From JAJFTV01 sp036825755 (GTDB lineage Bacteria > Chloroflexota > Anaerolineae > Anaerolineales > Anaerolineaceae), in assembly GCA_036825755.1 (NCBI GenBank), contig DAISXR010000040.1:1-29694 (forward strand): a stretch of DNA of 29,694 bases. Direction: 5' to 3'. Shown one piece after another: positions 15,155-22,624 of this stretch. Every line of letters begins with the position of its first letter. Position 1 is the first letter of the stretch. The position numbers and the translations under genes were made by a program. The notes beneath the pieces are model-generated. The model did no database searches. It saw only the letters and a program-made list of their open reading frames with translations, and was not told where the DNA came from.

Positions 15155-17323
15155 TCAGTCGGAAATGGTAAGCCGCCAGGCAGGATCAAAATCGACGCCG
15201 GGATCTGTGGTGAGGCGGGTGATGTTGCTGCCATCCGGATTCATCATAAAGATATCATGGTTACGGCCGTCGGGCCAGGATTCAAACAGAATCCACTCAC
15301 CATCCTGCGAGTAGGCGGCGCGGGTCATCGGATAACGGTATTCATCATTGACAGGAGGAATACGTTCTTCGATACCGGTGCCGTGATCGGCTTCTTTCAT
15401 GCTGACCAGAAACGGGATGGAGGGGAGCTGGGTGTTGCGCGTGTAAACAATCGTCTTTCCATCTGGAGACCAGGCCGGCCAGTAATCTTCCACATTACCG
15501 TTCGGACTCAACTGGTACTGCGTGTAGCCTTTGTCGGACAGAATGTAGATATGGTTATAGATGATGTCCCGACTGACAGCCAATTGCGTGCCGAGGGAGT
15601 TCCAGCTCGGGTGAATATCCGCGTAGCGGGTATCGGATATTTCCTGAATGGTATTATCTTCCAGGTTGTAGATGAAGACATGTGCGGTGCCGATACGCAA
15701 TGATGTAAATGCGATCCGGTTTCCATCAGGCGACCAGGCAGGATCAAAATCACCTTTCTCAGAACTGACCGGTAGAATGTTGGGCGTCATCGAGGAGTCG
15801 TTCAGGTCGATCAGGTAAATATTGGATCCCTCGTACAGCTCAAAGTTTTGCGATTTGCAGGGTGATATAAAAGCCATTGAAATGCCATCCGGGCTCCAGG
15901 ATGGTTGACAGGCTCCATTTTCCATGTTGGTTAGCTGCTGCTGCGCGCTGCCATCTATAGCGGCCATCCACACCTGGTAACTGCCGGTACGGTCGGAGAC
16001 AAATGCATACTGACCAATCCCGCCGCCCACCGGCGTGTTGGTGGCGGTGGGGATGGCAGCCGGGGCAGTATTGCCGGTGTCCGTGGCTGAATTCGCAGAA
16101 ACCGTCACGGCAGGAGTAACTTCCTTCGTGGCTGTGATGACTACCGGGGTGTAGGTAGGCGAAGGGGTACGCGTGTGGGTGTCAACAACCAGTACTGCGT
16201 GGGCAGTACCGCTGGAGGCAGCTTGCCTGGTGCCGGTTTGATCGACAGACTGATGAATCGGGAGGAAAGCATCCGGCCAGAAGACAAGCATCGCTACAGC
16301 CAGCAACACAGTCAATGCAATAATGCCCGCAGGAAGAACTTGTCGGGGGAGGGTAGTTGCCCTTTTTACCGGTGGGGTATTGGAAGGGCTGACCGGCAGG
16401 TTATTGATCGGCCTGCCAGGCGTGCTGTTGCTATTGACGGGTGACCCTTCGGGCAATTCAAGATCTACCGGGGGCGGAGGTGTGATTCGCAGGCCTGCCA
16501 CCAGCAAATTCGGCACATTCCCCACCGTCATCAACGCCTGCTGAAACTCGAAAGCGGTTTGAAACCGTTTTTCCGGGTCGACTTCCAGCGACTTTTCCAC
16601 CACGCTGGACAGTTTTTGGCTGATATCCGGCTTGATTTGACGGATGGGTGTGAGTTTGGATTTTCCCGTGGCCCGATCCAATCCATCCTCCGGAATGATG
16701 CCGGTAAGGGCTGCGTAAAGGGTGGCGCCTAATGAATAGATATCGGATCGCGGATCGGTGCGCGCGGTCCCATATTGCTCAGGCGGCGAGTAACCGGGGG
16801 TCATGGCTCGAGCCCCATCGGTGGTAGCCTGATTGCCGCGCATGATTTTTGCCAGACCAAAATCCACCAGAACGAGCTGACCTTCCGGGGTGATTTTGAT
16901 ATTGCCCGGTTTGATGTCGCGGTGGAGAATGGATTCCCGGCGAGTGTGCAGATAGTTCAGGGCATCACAGATGGCAATACCGATCCCGATGACATCCTCC
17001 ACCGGAACGGTGCCCAGGCGTTCAATCCGCTCGCGCAGATCTTCGCCCTCGATGTAATTCATGATCAGGTACTGGCCCTGACCGGGAATGGTGAAGAAAT
17101 CGCTCACATGGGGCAAAATACTGTGCCGCAGCCCGGCCAGAATTTGCGCTTCCCGCTCAAATTGACGCGAATACTCGTCGCTGAGGAAAAGGTTTTCCTT
17201 CACGGCCACAAAAACCTTAAGCACCATATCCTCAGCCTGATAGACATACCCCATCCCTCCCTGCCCGAGGATGGAGATGATAGTATAGCGGTTGTTGATG
17301 AGGGTTCCCGGTGTTAAGACCAT
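15155..17323 (-). CDS. Membrane Ser/Thr protein kinase with extracellular PD40 propeller (paralog B)
   Basis: 722 residues with the same order of parts as the gene downstream. The kinase domain (about 11-270) has GQGGMG (20-25), Lys42 in VAVKE, HRDIKPGN (134-141), DFG (154-156), TPGYSPPEQYG and SDIYSLG, so it should be active. A Pro-rich linker (281-325) is followed by one membrane helix (about 330-349), a Thr/Ser-rich stalk (360-432) and a PD40 propeller (about 436-722) with PSWSPDG, PAWSPDG, PSWNSLG, PAWSPDG and PAW blades. The ectodomain has only two cysteines, Cys472 and Cys489, at the same spacing as in the neighbour. It is the promoter-proximal gene: a good sigma-70-type promoter lies at 17351-17379, ending 28 bp before the start codon. 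Confidence 0.93.
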   Translation of the reverse strand: MVLTPGTLINNRYTIISILGQGGMGYVYQAEDMVLKVFVAVKENLFLSDEYSRQFEREAQILAGLRHSILPHVSDFFTIPGQGQYLIMNYIEGEDLRERIERLGTVPVEDVIGIGIAICDALNYLHTRRESILHRDIKPGNIKITPEGQLVLVDFGLAKIMRGNQATTDGARAMTPGYSPPEQYGTARTDPRSDIYSLGATLYAALTGIIPEDGLDRATGKSKLTPIRQIKPDISQKLSSVVEKSLEVDPEKRFQTAFEFQQALMTVGNVPNLLVAGLRITPPPPVDLELPEGSPVNSNSTPGRPINNLPVSPSNTPPVKRATTLPRQVLPAGIIALTVLLAVAMLVFWPDAFLPIHQSVDQTGTRQAASSGTAHAVLVVDTHTRTPSPTYTPVVITATKEVTPAVTVSANSATDTGNTAPAAIPTATNTPVGGGIGQYAFVSDRTGSYQVWMAAIDGSAQQQLTNMENGACQPSWSPDGISMAFISPCKSQNFELYEGSNIYLIDLNDSSMTPNILPVSSEKGDFDPAWSPDGNRIAFTSLRIGTAHVFIYNLEDNTIQEISDTRYADIHPSWNSLGTQLAVSRDIIYNHIYILSDKGYTQYQLSPNGNVEDYWPAWSPDGKTIVYTRNTQLPSIPFLVSMKEADHGTGIEERIPPVNDEYRYPMTRAAYSQDGEWILFESWPDGRNHDIFMMNPDGSNITRLTTDPGVDFDPAWRLTISD

Positions 17324-17350
17324 TTTTCGTTCCGTTTACGGATCAAAACA

Positions 17351-17379
17351 ATTGTATCCGTTCTGAAACCAGTTTGCAA
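17351..17379 (-). promoter_or_regulatory. Promoter of the twin-kinase operon
   Basis: On the minus strand TTGCAA (17379-17374) and TACAAT (17356-17351) are separated by exactly 17 bp. Transcription would begin near 17344, giving a leader of about 20 nt before the ATG at 17323. Confidence 0.7.
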
Positions 17380-17495
17380 CTTACCATCATCGACGCCCCT
17401 GTACTGTGTTCGATTTTGTCATACAGCTTCACCTCGTACGATAAGCTGAAGGAAAAAACGTAAAATGCAATTGGAGGAAAAACCTCTGAATATCC

Positions 17496-17524
17496 TTGAC
17501 CTGTGAAAACAGGCATGATAGAAT
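17496..17524 (+). promoter_or_regulatory. Promoter of tRNA-Glu
   Basis: TTGACC at 17496-17501 and TAGAAT at 17519-17524 with a 17-bp spacer. The predicted start, near 17531, is about 7 nt before the mature tRNA 5' end, a usual distance for a tRNA gene. Confidence 0.8.
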
Positions 17525-17537
17525 TTCAGCCGTTGAC

Positions 17538-17609
17538 GCCCCCATTGTCTAGTGGTTAGGACGCAGCCCTTTCAAGGCTAAAACGCGAGTTCGAATCTCG
17601 CTGGGGGCA
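17538..17609 (+). tRNA. tRNA-Glu (anticodon UUC)
   Basis: A 72-nt cloverleaf. The acceptor stem is 17538-17544 with 17602-17608 (seven pairs, GCCCCCA with TGGGGGC) and discriminator A17609. The D arm contains AGTGGTTAGG. The anticodon loop CTTTCAA (17569-17575) carries TTC at 17571-17573; the top pair of the anticodon stem is a C-A mismatch, leaving four pairs. The T arm is GCGAG-TTCGAAT-CTCGC. The 3' CCA is not encoded. The sequence matches the bacterial tRNA-Glu pattern. No other RNA gene is adjacent. Confidence 0.96.
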
Positions 17610-17628
17610 CACTCAACAAAAAGAATCA

Positions 17629-17649
17629 AGCGATCCGTAATGGATCGCT
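17629..17649 (+). terminator. Hairpin terminator after tRNA-Glu
   Basis: An 8-bp stem (AGCGATCC at 17629-17636 with GGATCGCT at 17642-17649) around a 5-nt loop is followed by GATTTATTTTAATTTC, a broken U-rich tract. It lies between the tRNA and the convergent flavoprotein gene and could serve either strand. Confidence 0.65.
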
Positions 17650-17694
17650 GATTTATTTTAATTTCTTTATTCAAAACCTGCTTGCGTGGAATGG

Positions 17695-19140
17695 TTACTG
17701 TAATCCTTTGGCGGGGGGAATATTTTGATTCAGGCAAAACAGATTTTCCGGATCATAACGAGCTTTGATGGTTTGCAGGCGGTTCCAGGTATTCCCAGGA
17801 TAAGCCAGCTTTAAACGTTCTTCACCGACCTCCTCCATGAAGTTGACATAAGAACCACTATCGTTCTGCTGCATGGATTCGGCGAAGCGCTGCAGCCATT
17901 CAGCTTTGGGCTGTTTGTCATCCGGGCCAGTAAAGAATGCGGCCAGATTGACCATGTTGCGGCTGTCGCGATGAGCATACGCGGTGGCGTCTGCCGGTAC
18001 CCTGGCATAAGCTCCACCCAGCGGGCGTAATTGAGCCACCCTGAAGGGGGCATCCGACGTCTGGAGAAAATCAAGCATTTCTGCTGCTTTGTCGCGGTTG
18101 ATTTCATCCATGAACATATTGCGTGAAACTGCGGTGGGGTGGTATCCGCCTTCCTCGGGTGGAAACATTTCCGGATATTTCATCGGACGCACCATGTCCG
18201 CCAACGGCTGTGCCAGTTTGCGGATTCGTTCGATGGATTGGTGGGCTTTTTCATCAATACCTGCATAGAACAACATCACCATCAGGATGACTTTCCCATG
18301 CAGTGGCTCCGGAAGGAACGGCATGGGCGGGGCCGGCATGACGTTAACGATGGCCGAGAGCTCTTCAGGAGCCTGGTGGACTTCGTGGATCACATTTGCC
18401 AGTACCTCAGGGGTGGCCGGTAAAACCAGCATCCCACCCAAAGCAGAACCCAATGGATGAAGGCGAAACTGGAAACGGGAGATCACGCCAAAGTTGCCCC
18501 CGCCGCCGCGGATTGCCCAAAATAAATCGGGTTCATGGGTCTGATCGATCAAATGAACCTGCCCATCGGCGGTGACGATCTCAGCAGATAACAGGTTATC
18601 GATGGTCAGACCGTGTTTTCGAACCAGATACCCTACGCCGCCGCCTAAAGTGATGCCACCCAGGCCGACTGTCGCGGTATCGCCAAAGCCGGTCGCCAGA
18701 TCGTGCGCGGCAGCCTGCTCAGTGTATTCACCGGCTCGTAAACCTGTTTCCGCCCAGGCGGTTTTTCCGGATGGATCAATTTTCATCCCTTTCATCTTTT
18801 CCAGATCGAGGACGATGCCCCCATCTGAAACGGAGTAGCCCACCACGCTGTGACCTCCACTTCGCACCGACAGTTCAAGACCGCTTTGGCGGGCAGTGGA
18901 GATGGTGGTGGCAATATCCTGCACATCAGAAACCTTTACAATCACCGCCGGGTGTTTATCAAAACCGCCATAAAACAACCCCCGCGCCTGATCATACCCA
19001 TTATCCGATGGAGTGATTATCTGCCCGTGAATGGAGGTGCGTAAGCTTTCAATCACCTCTTTCACAGCAGCCTGATTTTTCGCGATATTTTTCATTGGCT
19101 GCGTTTCTCCTGTATTTAATTGTTCGGATCCAATATCCAT
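17695..19140 (-). CDS. BBE-type FAD-binding oxidoreductase
   Basis: 481 residues, a member of the vanillyl-alcohol oxidase fold with an FAD_binding_4 domain (about 55-205) and a C-terminal berberine-bridge tail. SVRSGGHSVVGYS at 91-103 carries His97, the usual covalent FAD-attaching residue. GFGDTATVGLGGITLGGGVGY follows, where doubly linked relatives have a Cys; none is seen here, so FAD should be attached once. The tail RYDPENLFCLNQNIPPA is typical of the family. Members oxidise sugars, alcohols or secondary metabolites, and the substrate here is unknown. There is no signal peptide. GGAGAGG 5 nt before the ATG at 19140 sets the start over the in-frame GTG at 19146. It stands alone, flanked upstream by the palindromes at 19202-19245. 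Confidence 0.9.
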   Translation of the reverse strand: MDIGSEQLNTGETQPMKNIAKNQAAVKEVIESLRTSIHGQIITPSDNGYDQARGLFYGGFDKHPAVIVKVSDVQDIATTISTARQSGLELSVRSGGHSVVGYSVSDGGIVLDLEKMKGMKIDPSGKTAWAETGLRAGEYTEQAAAHDLATGFGDTATVGLGGITLGGGVGYLVRKHGLTIDNLLSAEIVTADGQVHLIDQTHEPDLFWAIRGGGGNFGVISRFQFRLHPLGSALGGMLVLPATPEVLANVIHEVHQAPEELSAIVNVMPAPPMPFLPEPLHGKVILMVMLFYAGIDEKAHQSIERIRKLAQPLADMVRPMKYPEMFPPEEGGYHPTAVSRNMFMDEINRDKAAEMLDFLQTSDAPFRVAQLRPLGGAYARVPADATAYAHRDSRNMVNLAAFFTGPDDKQPKAEWLQRFAESMQQNDSGSYVNFMEEVGEERLKLAYPGNTWNRLQTIKARYDPENLFCLNQNIPPAKGLQ

Positions 19141-19201
19141 ATTCACCTCTCCAAAAACCTTTCCCCCAAGGTGTTGATGGGATCTTCTGTCAGGGGGTTA
19201 T

Positions 19202-19220
19202 CCTGTTCGTTGGAAACAGG
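19202..19220. promoter_or_regulatory. Inverted repeat (possible operator or hairpin)
   Basis: CCTGTT at 19202-19207 and AACAGG at 19215-19220 are 6-bp arms around a 7-nt centre. It lies 61-80 bp upstream of the flavoprotein start codon, next to a second palindrome. Confidence 0.4.
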
Positions 19221-19226
19221 GCCCAT

Positions 19227-19245
19227 CAGAACGATCGTCGTTCTG
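19227..19245. promoter_or_regulatory. 19-bp palindrome, candidate repressor operator
   Basis: CAGAACGA and TCGTTCTG are perfect 8-bp arms around a 3-nt centre (TCG). The size and symmetry suit a TetR- or MarR-type dimer. It lies about 86-105 bp before the flavoprotein start. No regulator gene is adjacent, so a regulator, if any, is encoded elsewhere. Confidence 0.45.
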
Positions 19246-19415
19246 CCTGATCTCGTTTGAGAAAAATGATCTTCCTTTACCTTTCAAACAAGACAATGTG
19301 TATACAAAATATCACAAAAAGATTGTAATGGATATTTTTTATTTCAAACAGTCAAGAGGGAGGATCATTTTTTTTTTAGGTTATCCATTGAATCGGAACT
19401 CATACAGGGATTAAA

Positions 19416-19440
19416 AATGAGCGGTGTAATGCCGCTCATT
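19416..19440 (-). terminator. Intrinsic terminator after the FGGY kinase gene
   Basis: A perfect 9-bp stem (19416-19424 with 19432-19440) around a 7-nt loop. Read on the minus strand it is followed by TTTAATCC directly after an arm ending in TT, giving five T in a row. It lies 25 bp past the FGGY stop and closes the rsmI-btpA-FGGY unit. Confidence 0.8.
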
Positions 19441-19464
19441 TACATAAAAAAAGCTCAGGTGATT

Positions 19465-21000
19465 CTATGAATGGTTCTGCCTGAATACTGGCAGAAGCTG
19501 CCGGTACAGTGAGTGATAGGTTTGATAGGTTTCATCATAGATCAGCCACGTATCAGGCCGGGGCAGTGTACGCTCTGACTCCGCGCTGTCCGAAGTTCCG
19601 ACTTCTGTAAACCATCCCCGTGACATACCAGCCATGACAGCCACACCATAAGCAGAACCGGGGTTTTCCTGATGAAATTCAACCGGATAGTTCAGGATAT
19701 CCGCGGCCATCTGGCGCCACAATTGGCTGCGAGCGCCGCCTTCACTGGCGATCACCCGCCGGATGGGCAGGTTCAGATCCTTCAGCACCTCGAAATGGTC
19801 GCGAAAGCCAAAAATGACCGATTCCATGACTGCGCGGTACAGATGATACCGGCTGTGGGAGAGGGTCATCCCATAAAACACCCCCCGGGCATCCGGATTG
19901 TTCAGGGGCGTTTTGGCTCCAAGAAAATACGGCAGCACGATCACGCCATCGGATCCGGGCGGGATTTGTTCAGCCTTCCGGTCAAGATAATCGTACACAT
20001 CCATCTTCGCAGCGGTTGCATCCAGTTTATCCTGCTGGCAAAACCCATTAACAAACCATTTCAGCAATGAACCGCTGGTTGCCATACAACCGTTGGGCAG
20101 GTATTTGCCTGGCTGACAGTGGAAATCAATGTAAAAATGTGGATCCAGTACCGCCTGATCGACACAATACAGTATGTCTCCGGAGCTGCCAAACTTGATC
20201 AACACATCACCCGGCTGAGTGATACCAGCCGCCTGGGCGGCTGCCACATGATCGGCTGAACCGGCAATCACCGGGGTGCCGGCGGATAATCCACTGGTGA
20301 GAGCGATCTCCTCGGTGATATGGCCGATGACCTCCAGGGAGGAATGAATGGGAGCGAGCAAGCCAACCGGGATATCGAATGACTCACGCAACTCATCAGA
20401 CCAGACATTTTGTTTGATGTTAAACAGCCCGCTTTCCAATGCCCAATTGCGCTCCACTGAGAGTGAACCGGTCAGGAAATGGTTGATGTAATCATACGAG
20501 CCCAGGATATGGACGGTTTTTTCCCATACAGCCGGTTCATGCTTGCGGATCCAGGCCAGTTTTGGCCCTACGCTCTGTACGCTTAGACTGGCGCCGGTAA
20601 TCTGGAAAAAACGATCTTCGCCAATAAGTTGCTCATATTCCTGAATCTCCTGCACAGCCCGGGCATCATTGTACTGGATGGCCCGGCGTAAAACCTGCCC
20701 GGCGGCATCCAGCAGGATCACCGCGGGGACCATACCGGAAACACCCACAGCCCTTATCCGTTCAGATGGGAGAGCAGCCTGTTTCAGGCAGGTACGGATC
20801 ACGTGTAAAACGTTTTGTTCCCAATGCCCGGTATCCTGTTCCGCCCAGCCAATGTGGGGAGAGAGCAGTTCGTTGGGGGCTTCAGACTGGGCAATTACAC
20901 GGGCAGTCGAATCAAGGATCAATCCCTTGACCGACGAGGTGCCGATATCCACACCCAGAAAATATTCCTGCACAAGCTTCTCCATGGAACGAGCGGTCAC
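19465..21000 (-). CDS. FGGY-family carbohydrate kinase (xylulokinase-like)
   Basis: 511 residues with both actin-like lobes of the FGGY family. FLGVDIGTSSVKGLILD at 14-30 is the first phosphate loop, GWAEQD at 51-56 the conserved substrate-side motif, and AGSADHVAAAQAAG at 246-259 holds the likely catalytic base Asp250. The second nucleotide lobe has KFGSSGD, TSGSLLKWF and ASEGGARSQLWRQMAADILNYPV. It phosphorylates a sugar or polyol with ATP in the cytosol. The nearest type is xylulokinase/gluconokinase, but the substrate cannot be set. The GTG at 21000 overlaps the btpA-like stop in a GTGA tetranucleotide, a coupling signal; an ATG at 20985 is the alternative start. It ends at a clear terminator. 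No aldose isomerase or sugar transporter is nearby. Confidence 0.9.
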   Translation of the reverse strand: MTARSMEKLVQEYFLGVDIGTSSVKGLILDSTARVIAQSEAPNELLSPHIGWAEQDTGHWEQNVLHVIRTCLKQAALPSERIRAVGVSGMVPAVILLDAAGQVLRRAIQYNDARAVQEIQEYEQLIGEDRFFQITGASLSVQSVGPKLAWIRKHEPAVWEKTVHILGSYDYINHFLTGSLSVERNWALESGLFNIKQNVWSDELRESFDIPVGLLAPIHSSLEVIGHITEEIALTSGLSAGTPVIAGSADHVAAAQAAGITQPGDVLIKFGSSGDILYCVDQAVLDPHFYIDFHCQPGKYLPNGCMATSGSLLKWFVNGFCQQDKLDATAAKMDVYDYLDRKAEQIPPGSDGVIVLPYFLGAKTPLNNPDARGVFYGMTLSHSRYHLYRAVMESVIFGFRDHFEVLKDLNLPIRRVIASEGGARSQLWRQMAADILNYPVEFHQENPGSAYGVAVMAGMSRGWFTEVGTSDSAESERTLPRPDTWLIYDETYQTYHSLYRQLLPVFRQNHS

Positions 21001-21803
21001 CGAATCGATCTGACCTGATCCATGATGGCTTTCACCCGTTCGGTCTCTACCGCATTCCAGATATAGCCGTCTTTCTTGAATGCGGTGCCGATCACAGCGC
21101 CATCGGCGATGGAAAGCTGGCGAACCACATTATCTACTCGCACTCCGGTGTTGGCAAACACGGGTGTACCGGGTACAGCCGATTTTACCCGTTGTAAAGT
21201 TTGATCAGAGGTTTCAGCCCCGGCGGTGAGACCGGATACGCACAAACCATCCGGCAGATTATTGAATACCGTGGAACGCGCAATATCTTCAATCCCGCGG
21301 GTACCCAGGTAGGCGGCTGATTCAGGCACAATGTTGAAGAGCAGCCTGACGTTTTCAGCATGGATCGCGTATTGATGGCGGATTACCTCGCCGCAGTGCG
21401 TATTCCACAAACCAAAGTCACTGGCATACACGCCGGTAAAAATCTCACGGACAAATTTTGCGCCGGTTGCCACAGCCAGGTCCAGACTGGCGGTGGGATC
21501 CCACAGGACGTTTACGCCAAAGGGGATACGGAGATCCGGTTTCAGCTCGGCGACAACGCGGGCCATGCAGGCGGTGGTGACGGCAGGGACAGTGGTCAGA
21601 TAAGGCAGGCTGCTTTCGTTGGAAAACATCACCGCATCCACACCACCGTTCTGTAATGCCAGCAGGTCTGCCCGGGCATTGCTGACGACCCAATCCATTC
21701 CTTTTTCAAAATCATATTGGGGATCGCCAGGCATCGCTTTAAAATGGCACATACCGATCACGGGTTTTTTCACGCCAAAGACCGTTTCAATCCAGTTTTC
21801 CAT
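20997..21803 (-). CDS. BtpA/SgcQ family TIM-barrel protein
   Basis: 268 residues from the ATG at 21803, with GGAG 6 nt upstream; an in-frame TTG at 21809 is less likely. The family includes BtpA, needed for photosystem I stability in cyanobacteria, and SgcQ of the Escherichia coli sgc sugar operon; the enzyme activity is not established. Visible segments are PVIGMCHFKAMPG, GGVDAVMFSNESSLPY, PFGVNVLWDPTASLDLAVATGAKFVREIFTG and PVFANTGVRVDNV...ADGAVIGTAFKKDG, the last being a phosphate-binding strand-loop as in other barrel enzymes. It lies 36 bp after rsmI and overlaps the FGGY kinase gene by 4 bp. With no photosynthesis genes in view and a kinase partner, a carbohydrate role is more likely than the photosystem one. 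Confidence 0.88.
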   Translation of the reverse strand: MENWIETVFGVKKPVIGMCHFKAMPGDPQYDFEKGMDWVVSNARADLLALQNGGVDAVMFSNESSLPYLTTVPAVTTACMARVVAELKPDLRIPFGVNVLWDPTASLDLAVATGAKFVREIFTGVYASDFGLWNTHCGEVIRHQYAIHAENVRLLFNIVPESAAYLGTRGIEDIARSTVFNNLPDGLCVSGLTAGAETSDQTLQRVKSAVPGTPVFANTGVRVDNVVRQLSIADGAVIGTAFKKDGYIWNAVETERVKAIMDQVRSIR

Positions 21804-21839
21804 TTCCAACTCCGAGGTAAGTGATCTGATCAGACAGGG

Positions 21840-22535
21840 TTATCCCTGTTTTGATGCGTTGTGTAAGATGAGAATGAATTCCGCCTTACGAGCGCCAATG
21901 CGTTTTTGAATTTCGGATAAGGTTCCACGCAGAATGGTCTCTGAGGGCATGGTGATGTCGCATGCCAGTGTCAAACGCTGGTTGCCGCCAAACACCGCGC
22001 GTAATTCATCCAACAGACCGGGCAGCCGGTAAGGAGTATCCATTAAAATCACCGGCACACGGAAATTCTTCAGCTTTTCAATTTCTCTTTTCCGTAACTC
22101 TTTTTTTGGAGGTAAAAATCCAGCGAAGTAGAACTGCTCCATCTTGAAATCCAGGATGGATAGTGCGGCCATCAGGGAAGAGGTACCGGGAACCGGGATC
22201 ACCGGCAGTTCAAAATCGGAGGCGTTGCTCACAAGGAGCGAGCCGGGATCCGAAAAAACCGGCGTACCGCAATCCGATATCAGCGCCAACGCCTGCCCTT
22301 TGGCCAGCCGCTGGATCAAAATCGGCACGACCTCCGCTTCATTGTGTTCATTGAGTTCGATCAGTTCTTTGGCCTGGATACCCAGTTTTTTCAGCAGGGT
22401 GCTGCCCTGGCGATATTCTTCGCAGATGACTGCATCTGCCTGTGATAAAACATCCAGTGCTCTGAGGGTGATATCTCTGGGGTTGCCGATTGGGGTGGCG
22501 GTAATATACAGACCCGCTGGTAATGTTTCGCTCAT
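21840..22535 (-). CDS. rsmI: RsmI-like 16S rRNA 2'-O-methyltransferase (short, divergent)
   Basis: 231 residues from the ATG at 22535, preceded by GGGAGA; the open frame runs 28 codons further but lacks a ribosome site. RsmI methylates the ribose of C1402 in 16S rRNA using SAM. The tetrapyrrole-methylase fold is clear: GLYITATPIGNPRDITLRALDVL (8-30), LISDCGTPVFSDPGS (85-99), VPGTSSLMAALSILDF (115-130), FAGFLPPKK (138-146) and SETILRGTLSEI (198-209). Two things are unusual. The CEDTR-type motif is CEEYRQG here, and the protein stops after the methylase core, lacking the small C-terminal domain of the usual roughly 280-residue RsmI. It may be a paralog with a changed target. It is the first gene of the unit with btpA and the FGGY kinase. 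Confidence 0.8.
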   Translation of the reverse strand: MSETLPAGLYITATPIGNPRDITLRALDVLSQADAVICEEYRQGSTLLKKLGIQAKELIELNEHNEAEVVPILIQRLAKGQALALISDCGTPVFSDPGSLLVSNASDFELPVIPVPGTSSLMAALSILDFKMEQFYFAGFLPPKKELRKREIEKLKNFRVPVILMDTPYRLPGLLDELRAVFGGNQRLTLACDITMPSETILRGTLSEIQKRIGARKAEFILILHNASKQG

Positions 22536-22575
22536 GATATCTCCCTGCCGAAAAAAACGAAATGGTTTACGTTTG

Positions 22576-22610
22576 TTGACAAAATTACAGTGGTGAGTAT
22601 ACGGTATAAT
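22576..22610 (+). promoter_or_regulatory. Promoter of the TPR protein gene, near-leaderless
   Basis: TTGACA lies at 22576-22581. Two -10 candidates follow: TATACG at 22598-22603 (16-bp spacer) and a perfect TATAAT at 22605-22610 (23-bp spacer, too long for that -35). With the latter, transcription would start at about 22617, just at the ATG (22618). Either way the leader is at most about 8 nt. Confidence 0.65.
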
Positions 22611-22624
22611 AGGCTCCATGTCGA
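22596..22624 (-). promoter_or_regulatory. Promoter of the rsmI-btpA-FGGY unit
   Basis: On the minus strand TCGACA (22624-22619) and TATACT (22601-22596) are 17 bp apart, each one base off consensus. The -35 box covers the start codon of the divergent TPR gene, and the spacer contains that gene's TATAAT, so the two promoters overlap. Confidence 0.65.

Larger units (their letters stand above)
19141..19464. other. Intergenic region upstream of the flavoprotein gene
   Basis: No coding sequence is supported. It holds two adjacent inverted repeats (19202-19220 and 19227-19245), an AT-rich stretch at about 19290-19350, a run of ten T (19368-19377), and the FGGY terminator (19416-19440). The promoter of the flavoprotein gene must lie here, but no strong -35/-10 pair could be fixed. 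Confidence 0.6.

Noticed and set aside
22536..22619. N-terminal extension of the RsmI-like protein
   Set aside because: The extra 28 codons include the promoter region; a clear ribosome site sits before the ATG at 22535, where family homology begins.
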